A stretch of 64,000 nucleotides of DNA from Myxococcaceae bacterium JPH2 (lineage in GTDB: Bacteria > Myxococcota > Myxococcia > Myxococcales > Myxococcaceae). Of the stretch, positions 41,034 to 49,473 are shown piece by piece (position 1 is the stretch's first letter; every line of letters begins with the position of its first letter). The notes beneath the pieces are model-generated. The model made no database searches. It saw nothing but the letters and a program-made list of their open reading frames with translations, and had not been told where the DNA came from. The stretch spans positions 393,802 to 457,801 of the forward strand of contig JAEMGR010000010.1 in the NCBI GenBank assembly GCA_016458225.1. Direction: 5' to 3'. Both the position numbers and the translations under genes were made by a program.

Positions 41034-41633
41034 TCAGAACGTGTACTTCACGCGAGGGAACACGGCGAACGTCATGATGTTCGGCCCGAAGATGTAGCGA
41101 CCCATCAGGTCCGCGCCCACGGAGAAGTGGTCGAACGACGTCGCATACTCCAAGCCCACCCCCGCGCCCGCGTTGAAGGCATTGGTGGCGCGGCCGGGAT
41201 CTCCACCATCCGAGTCCACAGGAGATGGATCCAACCGCGTGTAGCCCGCGGCGATCTTCGGCGTCAGGTAGAAGCGATTGGCCAGCCGCAGATGGTACGC
41301 GGCGGTCAGGTCGCCAAACGTCACGGTGAAGTTGTCCGACAGCGAGCAGATGTCGGAGTTCGGCAAGAAGCCGGCGAAGCAGTTCGCGGCGGACGAGCCC
41401 AAGCCGAAGTGCGCGCCCAACGACAGGCGCTCGGTCAAGTCGTAGCCAATGCCGAGCTGCAGGTACGACTGGGCGTTCGAATAGGAGTTCTCGCCGCCCA
41501 CGGTGAAGAAGACGCCGACATCCGTCTCGGTGAAGAAGCCACGGCGCGGCTTGAACTCCACACCCTCGGGAGGCGTTTCCGCCAGGGCGGGGACGGACAG
41601 CGCGAGCGCGGCCAACAGCAAGGACTTCTTCAC
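41034..41633 (-). CDS. nfsH: NfsH-like outer-membrane beta-barrel protein
   Basis: 199 residues from a GTG at 41633, with GGGAGG five bases upstream on the coding strand. A signal peptide (MKKSLLLAALALSVPALA) precedes alternating amphipathic strands (SYLQLGIGYDLTERLSLGAH, FTVTFGDLTAAYHLRLANRF, GVGLEYATSFDHFSVGADL) and a C-terminal aromatic end (PRVKYTF), as expected for an outer-membrane barrel. Two Cys in SSAANCFAGF and SDICSLSD could form a surface-loop disulfide. It is the last gene of the A-to-H cluster. In M. xanthus, NfsH or its gliding paralogue GltH is part of the outer-membrane end of the machine. The assignment comes mainly from gene order. The gap to nfsG is 145 bp. Confidence 0.7.
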   Translation of the reverse strand: MKKSLLLAALALSVPALAETPPEGVEFKPRRGFFTETDVGVFFTVGGENSYSNAQSYLQLGIGYDLTERLSLGAHFGLGSSAANCFAGFLPNSDICSLSDNFTVTFGDLTAAYHLRLANRFYLTPKIAAGYTRLDPSPVDSDGGDPGRATNAFNAGAGVGLEYATSFDHFSVGADLMGRYIFGPNIMTFAVFPRVKYTF

Positions 41634-41778
41634 AGGGCCTCCCGTCTAACGAGCCCTCCCGAATCCTCCGGAAGCAGCGCGAGACGTTAGTGATGCCCCG
41701 GGCCACTCGGCAATGTCGGCCCAGGGCGAAACCGGCGAGGTGCGTTGCGTCCCCGCCACTCGCGACGAACGGAGGTGT

Positions 41779-43827
41779 TCAGCCCTCGCCCCCGCCACCG
41801 GCATCCGTGCCCGCGGGCGAGAACAGCCAGGGGTACGTCACCGACACCACGCCGCCGCCCTTGGGCTCGGGGAACTTCCAGCGACGGATGCGCGCCAGCA
41901 TGCAGTTCTCCGCCGAGGTGCTGCCCAGCGTCGACTCGGAGACGGACGCATCCGCCACCGCGCCCGTCGGGTCGATGGTGAAGGCCACCGCCACCTTGCC
42001 CGCGAGGCTCGGGTTCTTGTTCAGCTCGGACTCGTAGCAGTACTTGATCTCCCCCTGGTGGCGCCGGATGACCTTGGCGATGACGTCCTTGTCCAGGCCG
42101 CCCACCACCGTCGTCTTGCCAGGGATGACGCGGGTGACGCTCTTGCCGCGCCCGCCCAGGTCGATGCCGCCCGAGCCACCCGCGCCGCGCCCATCCCCCT
42201 GGGTTCCCACGCCCCCGATGCCCAGCGCCGTGCCGCCGCCGCCCTTGCCGGTGCCGCGCGTGCCCATGCCGCCCACGCCCTGCGCGTCACCCATTCCCGC
42301 GCCGCCCTTGAGCCCACCCAGCGCGTTGTTGATGCCCGTGCCCAGGCCGCCCGGACCGAACACGTCCGACGCGCCGCCCTTCAGGCCCTTGAACGCGCCC
42401 AGCAGACCGACCTTGCCCACCACCTGCCGGTCCTTCTCTTTCTTGCTTCGGTCCACCACGGGCGTCCCAGGCTTCGAGGGATCGGCCTCGGCCTTCTTGG
42501 CCTCCTCCTTGCCGAACTTGCCCTCTTCGTCCTTCGACTTGGCGCCTTCTTCCACGCCCTGAAGCTGGAGCTTCTTCATCTCCACCTTCTTCTCCGGCGC
42601 GATGAGGAACTTCGCCACCCGCTGCTGGGACTCGAAGATGTCATCCGCCGAGCGCGACTCCGTGCGCGGCGTCAGCGTCAGCGCGGCCAGCATCGCCCCC
42701 GCGACCATCAGGCACATGACGGTGATCTTGAAGAAGGCGAAGTCACGATCGGACAGCGCGGGCGCTTCGATGGCCGCCGAGGGACGAACCTGCCGGAGCA
42801 CGAACGTCAGCGCGCCCACCGCCACCTCCGCCCGGTCATGCAACCCGAGCGTGTACACCTGCGCCGCGTCCGCCGCCGCGCTCGCGAGCTGTCCCGCCGC
42901 GCGCAGCCCGTCCTTGGTGCGCACATCCCCTTGGCTCGTGACGATGACGCCCGCGCCTGGCGGAGTCCGCAACTCCAGCGTGCCCCCGCGCGCCACCGCG
43001 AGGACATGACGGGCGCCCACGCCCGGCACCGGAGCGAGGAAGGCATTGCGTGAGCCCTCACCCACGGTGACCGGCACGCCGTCTCGGAAGTGCCGGACCT
43101 CGAGCAGCGTGTCGCCCCACAGCAGCGCGACCTGGAGCAGGTGCGCATCGGCCGTGGGCTGTGCCTCGGCGGGCAGCGGCTCCTGAAGGTGCGCGGGAGG
43201 ACGAGCCGCGCGCGGTGTCACATCCCGGCGAACCGCGTGGGGCTCAGGGCGACTCCGCGGCAGCGGCGGAGGCGGCGCGTCGAACATGGGCGCGGGAGGT
43301 GACGAGCGCGACACCGTCCCGGCCCCACCCAACCCCGCGCTCACCGCGGCGCGATTCCCGCCGCCTCCCCCCGTGACTTGCGCGCCCACGGCCTGCACGC
43401 GCGCGGGTGGCACCACCTCGGCCATGGCGGAAGAGGACGGGCGCTGCGTCACCGACCCTTGGAACGCGGTGCCCGCCACCTGCGCGCCCGCGGGAGGAAT
43501 GGGCCGCGCGGGCTCACCAAAGAAGACCTCGACGCGCGAGCCGCCCACGGCCAGCACATCGCCGGGCTTGAGCGGTGTGGGGATGAGGAGGCGCTCGCCG
43601 CGCACCTGCGTACCGCTCTCGCTGCCCAGGTCGATGGCGACCACCGAGCCATCGGCATCCACCTTGAGCATCACGTGCAGGTTGGAGACCCGAGGGTCCT
43701 GAATCTTCACCGCCGCCTGGGCGCCCGACCCCACGATGACGCTGTCCGCCTCCAGCACGGCCTCCTGGATGGAGCCGTCCGGTCCGGTGATTCGAAGCGT
43801 CACGCCGTTCTTCTTCGCCGCCGCCAT
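41779..43827 (-). CDS. nfsG: NfsG-like protein: FHA domain, one TM helix, TonB-like C-terminus
   Basis: 682 residues from the ATG at 43827. An FHA domain at about 1-105 (VLEADSVIVGSGAQAAVKI, DPRVSNLHVML, SGTQVRGERLLIP) would bind phosphothreonine in the cytosol. A disordered Pro/Arg linker leads into a second beta-rich section, then one membrane helix near 362-384 (FFKITVMCLMVAGAMLAAL). The periplasmic part has a Gly-rich stretch (GGMGTRGTGKGGGGTALGIG) and a TonB/AgmX-like C-terminal domain (IRRHQGEIKYCYESELNKNP, VAFTIDPTGAVADASVSEST, RIRRWKFPEP). This architecture matches NfsG/GltG, the inner-membrane component that links the Agl motor to the periplasm, with the TonB-like end reaching toward outer-membrane partners. 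Two Cys in the C-domain are conserved in this family to my knowledge. Confidence 0.87.
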   Translation of the reverse strand: MAAAKKNGVTLRITGPDGSIQEAVLEADSVIVGSGAQAAVKIQDPRVSNLHVMLKVDADGSVVAIDLGSESGTQVRGERLLIPTPLKPGDVLAVGGSRVEVFFGEPARPIPPAGAQVAGTAFQGSVTQRPSSSAMAEVVPPARVQAVGAQVTGGGGGNRAAVSAGLGGAGTVSRSSPPAPMFDAPPPPLPRSRPEPHAVRRDVTPRAARPPAHLQEPLPAEAQPTADAHLLQVALLWGDTLLEVRHFRDGVPVTVGEGSRNAFLAPVPGVGARHVLAVARGGTLELRTPPGAGVIVTSQGDVRTKDGLRAAGQLASAAADAAQVYTLGLHDRAEVAVGALTFVLRQVRPSAAIEAPALSDRDFAFFKITVMCLMVAGAMLAALTLTPRTESRSADDIFESQQRVAKFLIAPEKKVEMKKLQLQGVEEGAKSKDEEGKFGKEEAKKAEADPSKPGTPVVDRSKKEKDRQVVGKVGLLGAFKGLKGGASDVFGPGGLGTGINNALGGLKGGAGMGDAQGVGGMGTRGTGKGGGGTALGIGGVGTQGDGRGAGGSGGIDLGGRGKSVTRVIPGKTTVVGGLDKDVIAKVIRRHQGEIKYCYESELNKNPSLAGKVAVAFTIDPTGAVADASVSESTLGSTSAENCMLARIRRWKFPEPKGGGVVSVTYPWLFSPAGTDAGGGGEG

Positions 43828-43883
43828 GAGGAATCTTCCTTCTTCCCTTCCGCCCGAAAAACGCCCGCCCGTTCATTCACCCG

Positions 43884-44165
43884 CTAGAGGTTGTCCGCGG
43901 ACTTCTGCATCTCGGGATCGAAGTTCTCCCGGACCTTGATGAGGCTTTGGAAGTCGGTCTGCTTGCGATTGAGCAGATAGGAGCCCTCCGGCTTGGTGAG
44001 CTCGCCCTCCACCGCGACGTCCGTGAAGTCGATGACCGTCTTCTTCCGGTAGACCGTCCGGTCCTCCTCCTGGATGACCTTCACCTCATCCTTGCCGCGC
44101 TCCTGCGCGGCCACGGGAAGAGCGAACAGCACGGTTCCCAACACTCCCGCTGCCAGTCGCTTCAT
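43884..44165 (-). CDS. nfsF: NfsF-like small periplasmic protein
   Basis: 93 residues from the ATG at 44165. A signal peptide (MKRLAAGVLGTVLFALPVAAQ) is followed by a short, highly charged mature protein (ERGKDEVKVIQEEDRTVYRK, then VIDFTDVAVEGELTKPEGSY and LLNRKQTDFQSLIKVRENFD). VIDFTDVAVEGEL..P.G.Y is a pattern I associate with myxobacterial motility/envelope proteins linked to FHA-TonB and AgmX-type components. It sits between the NfsE and NfsG homologues, exactly where GltF/NfsF lies in M. xanthus, which is the main ground for the name. Role: likely periplasmic adaptor. The 162-bp gap to nfsE may hold a ribosome site but no gene. Confidence 0.75.
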   Translation of the reverse strand: MKRLAAGVLGTVLFALPVAAQERGKDEVKVIQEEDRTVYRKKTVIDFTDVAVEGELTKPEGSYLLNRKQTDFQSLIKVRENFDPEMQKSADNL

Positions 44166-44327
44166 TGCAGCCTCCTGTCACTCCATTGCCTGAGACAGCG
44201 GGTCGGGCCCGAGGCCCCCGCCGCTTCTTGCAGGGCGCGCACCAGCTCCAAGCCCCCTGAATCTAAGGCCGCCGCTCGCCAGCTTCCACGAGGGGGCCTG
44301 GAGGTAGGAAAAAACTTCCCCCCACCG

Positions 44328-45707
44328 TCACTTCCCCGGGGCCGGCGCCTGCGCGGGAGCGGGGGGAGTCTCGGGCGCATCACCCGCTGGCCCCCCTGCC
44401 CCACCGGGAGCGGGCTCCGCGGCCGGGTCCTGAGGCAGGTGCTCCAACACCGAGCCGCCCCCACCCGTGGCCGGAGGTCCTGGCTTCTTCTCCGGATGGG
44501 CCCCCTCGGGTGCGGGCGCGGTCTGCGCGGTCGACTTCATCATGTTGCGCAGGCCCTGCGTCTTCGCCTGGATGAGCTGTTGATCCTGCGCGGACGTGGA
44601 CGGCAATCCCTGACAGCGCTCCAGGAACGCGATGGCCTTCTGCCACCCCGTGCGCTCGGACGCGTAGGCCCAGCCCGCGCCGCAGAGCGCCTCGGGTTGA
44701 TCCGGGCGCTGCGCGAGCACCCGCTCGAAGGCTTCGCCGGCCGCGAGTCCCTTCTTCGGATCCCTGCCCTTCTGCCCATCCAACGCATAGGCCAGGTAGA
44801 TCTGCGCCTCTTGCGCGTTCGGCTCCAGCTCCAGCGCCCGCGAGAACGCCCGCTCGGCGCCCGCATAGTCGCGGTAGCTGAGCGCCAGCGCGCCCAGGTT
44901 GAGGAAGCCCGGGACGAACTTCGCGTCGAGCGAGACGGCTCGCTGGAACTGAGCCAGGGCCCGGGCCCGGTCATCGAGCTTCAGGTACACCATGCCCAGC
45001 GTGTTCGCGATGGCCGGATCCTTGTCGGCGCCCTTGCGCGCGTCGAGCAGGAGCAGCTCCGCGAGGCGGAACTGGCCGCGCTCGTAGGCGATGAGCGCGA
45101 GGTTCTTGTAGGCCTCGGGGTGGTCCTTGTGTCGCGACAGCACACGGCGCGCGGTGGCCTCCGCCAGGTCGAACTTCTTGGCCTGCGTGTACGCGGCGGT
45201 GAGCGCGTCGAGCACCACCACGGTGTCCTCGTGCTTCGGCGTCTTGAGCGCGCGCACGTAGAGCGCGATGGCCTCGTCCAACCGCCCCTGCTGGCGCTCC
45301 AGTCCCCCGAGGTTGAGCACCGAGGGCGTGTGCGCGGGATCCAGGAAGAGCGCCTTCTCATAGGCCGCGCGCGCGTCATCCATGCGCCCCTGGCGCTGCG
45401 CGATGACGCCCAGATTGAACTGGGCGTTGAGGGCCTGAGGCGCCTTGGCCAGCGCCTTCTCGAAGCCCGCGCGCGCGGTGTCGAGGTCGCCCGCCTCGTA
45501 CGCCGCGAGCGCCTCGGCGAACAACGCGTCCGCGGTCTTCTCCGGAGGCGGTGGCGGAGGCGCGGCGACGACGGGCGGCGTGGGCGGAGTCACCACCGCG
45601 GGCTTCGCCGTGGCACACGCCAGCGCGCCACACGACAGGCCCAACACGAACCAGCGCGAGCGCCATCCCCACGCGCGAGGAGCCACGAACGGCGACGGGG
45701 CGCTCAC
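44328..45707 (-). CDS. nfsE: NfsE-like TPR lipoprotein
   Basis: 459 residues from a GTG at 45707 that overlaps the nfsD stop as GTGA, so the two are translationally coupled. The N-terminus has a basic-hydrophobic signal (WFVLGLSCGALACATAK) with a lipobox-like ALAC, so it is probably a lipoprotein. A Pro-rich stretch is followed by about eight TPR repeats (for example ALAAYEAGDLDTARAGFEKA, NLGGLERQQGRLDEAIALYV, NTLGMVYLKLDDRARALAQF, YLAYALDGQKGRDPKKGLAA) and a long Pro/Ala/Gly-rich tail. TPRs mediate protein-protein contacts. M. xanthus NfsE and its paralogue AglT/GltE are periplasmic or outer-membrane TPR components needed for assembly of the complex. Confidence 0.84.
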   Translation of the reverse strand: MSAPSPFVAPRAWGWRSRWFVLGLSCGALACATAKPAVVTPPTPPVVAAPPPPPPEKTADALFAEALAAYEAGDLDTARAGFEKALAKAPQALNAQFNLGVIAQRQGRMDDARAAYEKALFLDPAHTPSVLNLGGLERQQGRLDEAIALYVRALKTPKHEDTVVVLDALTAAYTQAKKFDLAEATARRVLSRHKDHPEAYKNLALIAYERGQFRLAELLLLDARKGADKDPAIANTLGMVYLKLDDRARALAQFQRAVSLDAKFVPGFLNLGALALSYRDYAGAERAFSRALELEPNAQEAQIYLAYALDGQKGRDPKKGLAAGEAFERVLAQRPDQPEALCGAGWAYASERTGWQKAIAFLERCQGLPSTSAQDQQLIQAKTQGLRNMMKSTAQTAPAPEGAHPEKKPGPPATGGGGSVLEHLPQDPAAEPAPGGAGGPAGDAPETPPAPAQAPAPGK

Positions 45708-48700
45708 GGGTGCACCTCCTCATTCGACGCGGTGGGCGCGGGCGCCTTGCCCGCTTCGGGCGTCGGGGGTTGGGCGGGTGGGTTCTGCGGAGGCGTGGCG
45801 GCCGGAGCTGGCTCCGCGGGCGTGGTGGCAGCGCTGGCAGGACCGGTCAGCACGCGCGCCACATCCGTGCTGGCGAATGACTCACCGCTGCCGCGATACG
45901 TCACGGGCCTCACCGCGGCGTAGACCCCGGGCTTGTAGCGATTGAGCTGCTCCTGGGCCGCCAGCGTCCACTCGCTGTAGAGGCCCAGCTCGTAGGCCTT
46001 GTCCAAGCCCTTCTCCAGGGCCTCGGAGGCCTTGTCCTCCAGCGGCAGGGCCAGGTTCTCCAGCTCACCGCGGTACATGGAGAGCTGATCCTCATCGAGG
46101 CCCGGCGGATCCGGCGACTCCATGATGTTGCGAGCGAAGTCCGCGTACGCGAGCCCGATGCGGGTGAGCGCCGCGATGCCCCACTCGCCAGAGCCCGTGG
46201 CGAGCACCGCCGCGTACTCCTTCTCCAGACGCGCCATCTCCCGCTGCTTGGCCGCGAGGTCTCGGCGGATGGTGCTCACGCGCGTGAAGCGGATGTCCGT
46301 GTAGCGCCGCCACAGCGACTCCAGCGTGAGGAACCGGGCATGGCCGTATGCATTGAGCAGCGCGGTGTTCTTCCGCAGCGCTTCAGGCAGCCGGCCCCAC
46401 GTGCGCAGCAGGTCGTCCTCGGCCCGCTCCATGCCGCGGTAGTCACGCTGCTTCTGGTACGCGAGCAGCTCGCGGTAGCGCGCCAGATAAGGCTGCCCCG
46501 AGGCGGTGCGAGCATCCCGCCCATAGTCCTCGATGAAGAGGTTGAAGGCGCGCGCCGCATCGGCCCACTTCTTCTCCTTCTCCCAGACGAGCCCGATGGC
46601 GAACGAGACCTGGGGCACGTCCTTGCGGTCCCCGAAGCGACGGATGTACGCGGACCACGCTGCCACTGCCTTCTGCGAATCCCCCACGCCGTCCCACCAC
46701 ACCCCGGTGTTGAACAGCGCGTCGGCCACCCAGGCCCCGGCCTCGTCCACCAAGGTGGCGCGCTCGGAAGCATGGCGCGCGCGCGACTCGGCGGACTCCG
46801 GAGGCGTGGTGCTCGCGGGCTCCTCTTTCTTCGCCGCAGGAGCCTTGCCCTTGTGCTTGGACTCCTTCGCCTTGTGGCTCGAGTCGCGCTCCGCCATGGC
46901 CGCGTCGTACTCGGCGACGAAGGCCTCGGACATGATCGCGGCCTTGCGGAACTCGGCCACCTTTTCGTAGAGGCCGGACAGCGTGTAGCGCGCCTTCAGG
47001 GTGAAGGGACTGCCCGGGTACTCCTTGAGGAAGCGCTCGCCGGCGGTGATGCCCTTGTCCATCTCGCCCGCTTCCTGCGCGATGACCATCACGTAGGTGA
47101 GCGCGCGGTCGGCGTTCTCCGAGTGAGGAAACTCCGAGACGAAGCGAAGGAACTCCTCAGCGGCCTTGGCCGGGTTCTTCTCCTTTTTGTAGACGATCTC
47201 GTCGACCCACTTGTACTGGCTGCCCTCCACCACGCGCGCGACGCGACCGGTGAAGTCCGTGCCGGGCTTGGACAGCTTCTTGTTCGACAGGAACTTGCGC
47301 GACAGCGTGTTCAGCTCGAACCACTCCTGGCGGCTCTCCAACACGTACATCGTGAGGTCGGCCGCGTCGCGCGAGCGCCGCTCCTCCGGGAACTTGTCGA
47401 TGATCTCCCCGAAGCGCCGCGCGGCATCCACGAAGTGCGCGCGGTCGTAGAGGATGACCGCGGCCTGGTAGCGCAGGTCGATCTCATCCGGGTTGTCTGG
47501 ATACAGCTTGTTGTACACGTCGCAAGCGGCGACGAGGTGGGACTCGAACCGGGTGAGCTCCTCCTCCTGCTGCTCGCGCGCGTCGCGCTTCACCAGCTTC
47601 TGCCGAGCGACGTCTCCCTTGTCCTTCTTCTCGTCGACCTTCTGCCCATCCTTGAGGTCGCTGCGCGACAACTGTCCGCGCTCGATCTTCACCAGCTTGT
47701 CGTAGGCGAGCACCGCGTTGTACGCGGCGCTCTTGCGGTAGGCCTCGTTCGAGACTTCGCGCGCGGTGTCGCGGTCCGGAATCTTGAATGCCACCACGGC
47801 GTCGTACTCGGCGGCGGCGGCCTCCCACTCCTCGAGCGCCCAGAGGATCTCCGCGTAGAAGAATCGCAGGTTGAACGCCGAGTCCGCGACGAAGTCCGGA
47901 TTGTCGCTGGAGGCGAACGCGTCCACGTATTGCTTGTAGATGTCGCGCGCGAGCCGGTACGTCTCCACCTGGCGCGTCTTCTGCGCCTCCTGGTGGTACT
48001 CCGTCACCATCACCCGCATCGCCTCTTCGGTGACGTTGAAGGCATTGCGCAGCACGGGCGTCTGTCCCGCGTTGGCGCTCCACCAGGGCGCACCGGGGCG
48101 GTACAGCTCCACCATCCGCTTCATCTCCTTGCGGACCTGCTGGCGCTGACGAAGTCCCTCGAAGGCACGGACGATGGCCTGCTGATACTCGGGGGCGTTG
48201 GAACCCATCGGCGCGTCGTCGATGAGCGTGCGGTACATGGTGATGGCGCTGTCGAAGTGGCCCGCGTCCACGAGTCCCGCGGCCGTCTTCGCGAGCAGCC
48301 GACTCTGCCGCTGCGGTGGCGCCTTCGCCTTGAAGTACGCGAGCGCGGCCTCGGGCTGATCCAACTGGACGTAGAAGACCGTCAGGTCGTTGAGCGCCTC
48401 GGTGCGCAGATCGCTCAACTCCGCGCCATGCTTCTGCGCGTAGTCCACGACGTCGTGGAGCTTCTTGAGCCCCGCCTCGTAGCCGCCCGGCGTGTTGTAG
48501 TCACACCACGCCAGCTTGTAGATGGCGTAGGCGAAGATCTTCGGGACCCCGGAGGCGCGCGCCTTCTCGAAGTTGGCCCGGGCAGGGTCCAACTTGTTCG
48601 CCTCGAAGTAGTGATTGCCGAGCTGGATGTACGTGTCCGGCACGAACTGCGACTTGGGGAAGTCGCGGATGAGCTCCTCGTAGCGAGCCACGGCGTCGTC

Positions 48701-49360
48701 GCGTCGGCCCAGCTCGTAGAGGTTGTAGCCCAGGGAGAAGAGGACCTCGTCGCGCTGCGGATAGTTCGGGTAGTCGCGGAGGATGTCCTCGTAGATGCGC
48801 ATCGTGTCCGCGCGATAGCGCTCGCTCTCACGATGGTCCTGCCGAGGCGCCTCCACCTTCTCGCCCCGCGCCACGGCCGCGTCGTACGCCTTCTCCGCGG
48901 AGAGGAACTGGTTCATCTCCAGCCGGTAGAGGTACTTCGACTTCTCCCAGTACAGCTCCGACAGGCGATACAGCAGCTCCGCCTTCTGCGTGCTGCCGTC
49001 CTGGAGCTTGGGGATGAGGCGCTTGAAGCCCTCGATGGCCTCGTCGCGCTTCTTGTCCGCCAGCGCGTCCTTCTTGGCATCGTCGATGCGCGGCACTTCC
49101 GCGAACTTCGCCGTCGCGGGCCTCACGCGCGCCGGGCCGCTGCGCACGTCCTCGGGCGCCACGCCCGGCGGAGGAGCCTCGGCCTTCTTCGCGTCGTCCT
49201 TGCCCGCGCTGTCCTTGTGAGGGGCCGCGGCCTGAGGCTTCGTCGCGGACGCCCGCCCCGGCTTCGTCGCGGCCTTCCGGGACTGCGCCGCCTCCGCCCC
49301 CGCCCCTGTCGCCAGCGCGACCCCCACCGCCAGCGCACCGAAACGCAGCACCACCTTCAT
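45704..49360 (-). CDS. nfsD: NfsD-like large periplasmic TPR protein (AgmU/GltD paralogue)
   Basis: 1,218 residues from the ATG at 49360 (MKVVLRFGALAVGVALATGA, a signal peptide). A Lys/Ala/Pro-rich segment to about residue 95 leads into many TPR-like repeats across most of the length, for example LLYRLSELYWEKSKYLYR, LFSLGYNLYELGRRDDAVA, YIQLGNHYFEANKLDPARAN and FAIGLVWEKEKKWADAARAF. A charged low-complexity interruption lies near residues 810-850 (SHKAKESKHKGKAPAAKK). The C-terminus is Pro/Ala-rich. Size and position match NfsD and its gliding paralogue AgmU/GltD, the periplasmic scaffold that follows the moving complex. The next gene overlaps by GTGA. The opposite strand has a 1,037-codon open frame, which is a GC-bias artefact. 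Confidence 0.86.
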   Translation of the reverse strand: MKVVLRFGALAVGVALATGAGAEAAQSRKAATKPGRASATKPQAAAPHKDSAGKDDAKKAEAPPPGVAPEDVRSGPARVRPATAKFAEVPRIDDAKKDALADKKRDEAIEGFKRLIPKLQDGSTQKAELLYRLSELYWEKSKYLYRLEMNQFLSAEKAYDAAVARGEKVEAPRQDHRESERYRADTMRIYEDILRDYPNYPQRDEVLFSLGYNLYELGRRDDAVARYEELIRDFPKSQFVPDTYIQLGNHYFEANKLDPARANFEKARASGVPKIFAYAIYKLAWCDYNTPGGYEAGLKKLHDVVDYAQKHGAELSDLRTEALNDLTVFYVQLDQPEAALAYFKAKAPPQRQSRLLAKTAAGLVDAGHFDSAITMYRTLIDDAPMGSNAPEYQQAIVRAFEGLRQRQQVRKEMKRMVELYRPGAPWWSANAGQTPVLRNAFNVTEEAMRVMVTEYHQEAQKTRQVETYRLARDIYKQYVDAFASSDNPDFVADSAFNLRFFYAEILWALEEWEAAAAEYDAVVAFKIPDRDTAREVSNEAYRKSAAYNAVLAYDKLVKIERGQLSRSDLKDGQKVDEKKDKGDVARQKLVKRDAREQQEEELTRFESHLVAACDVYNKLYPDNPDEIDLRYQAAVILYDRAHFVDAARRFGEIIDKFPEERRSRDAADLTMYVLESRQEWFELNTLSRKFLSNKKLSKPGTDFTGRVARVVEGSQYKWVDEIVYKKEKNPAKAAEEFLRFVSEFPHSENADRALTYVMVIAQEAGEMDKGITAGERFLKEYPGSPFTLKARYTLSGLYEKVAEFRKAAIMSEAFVAEYDAAMAERDSSHKAKESKHKGKAPAAKKEEPASTTPPESAESRARHASERATLVDEAGAWVADALFNTGVWWDGVGDSQKAVAAWSAYIRRFGDRKDVPQVSFAIGLVWEKEKKWADAARAFNLFIEDYGRDARTASGQPYLARYRELLAYQKQRDYRGMERAEDDLLRTWGRLPEALRKNTALLNAYGHARFLTLESLWRRYTDIRFTRVSTIRRDLAAKQREMARLEKEYAAVLATGSGEWGIAALTRIGLAYADFARNIMESPDPPGLDEDQLSMYRGELENLALPLEDKASEALEKGLDKAYELGLYSEWTLAAQEQLNRYKPGVYAAVRPVTYRGSGESFASTDVARVLTGPASAATTPAEPAPAATPPQNPPAQPPTPEAGKAPAPTASNEEVHP

Positions 49361-49473
49361 GCGAGCTCCCGCCGAGTCACCTGCCCTGGCGCGAAGGCCG
49401 CGCGGCCCCACGGGCCAGGGACGACAGAAAGTAGACGCGCCCCCCTCGAATGAGAAGTGGCGCGGGCGCGCGC

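Noticed and set aside
46340..49453. Plus-strand open frame of 1,037 codons opposite nfsD
   Set aside because: It is antisense to a full-length TPR protein with a signal peptide; its composition is repetitive Arg/Leu/Val/His.
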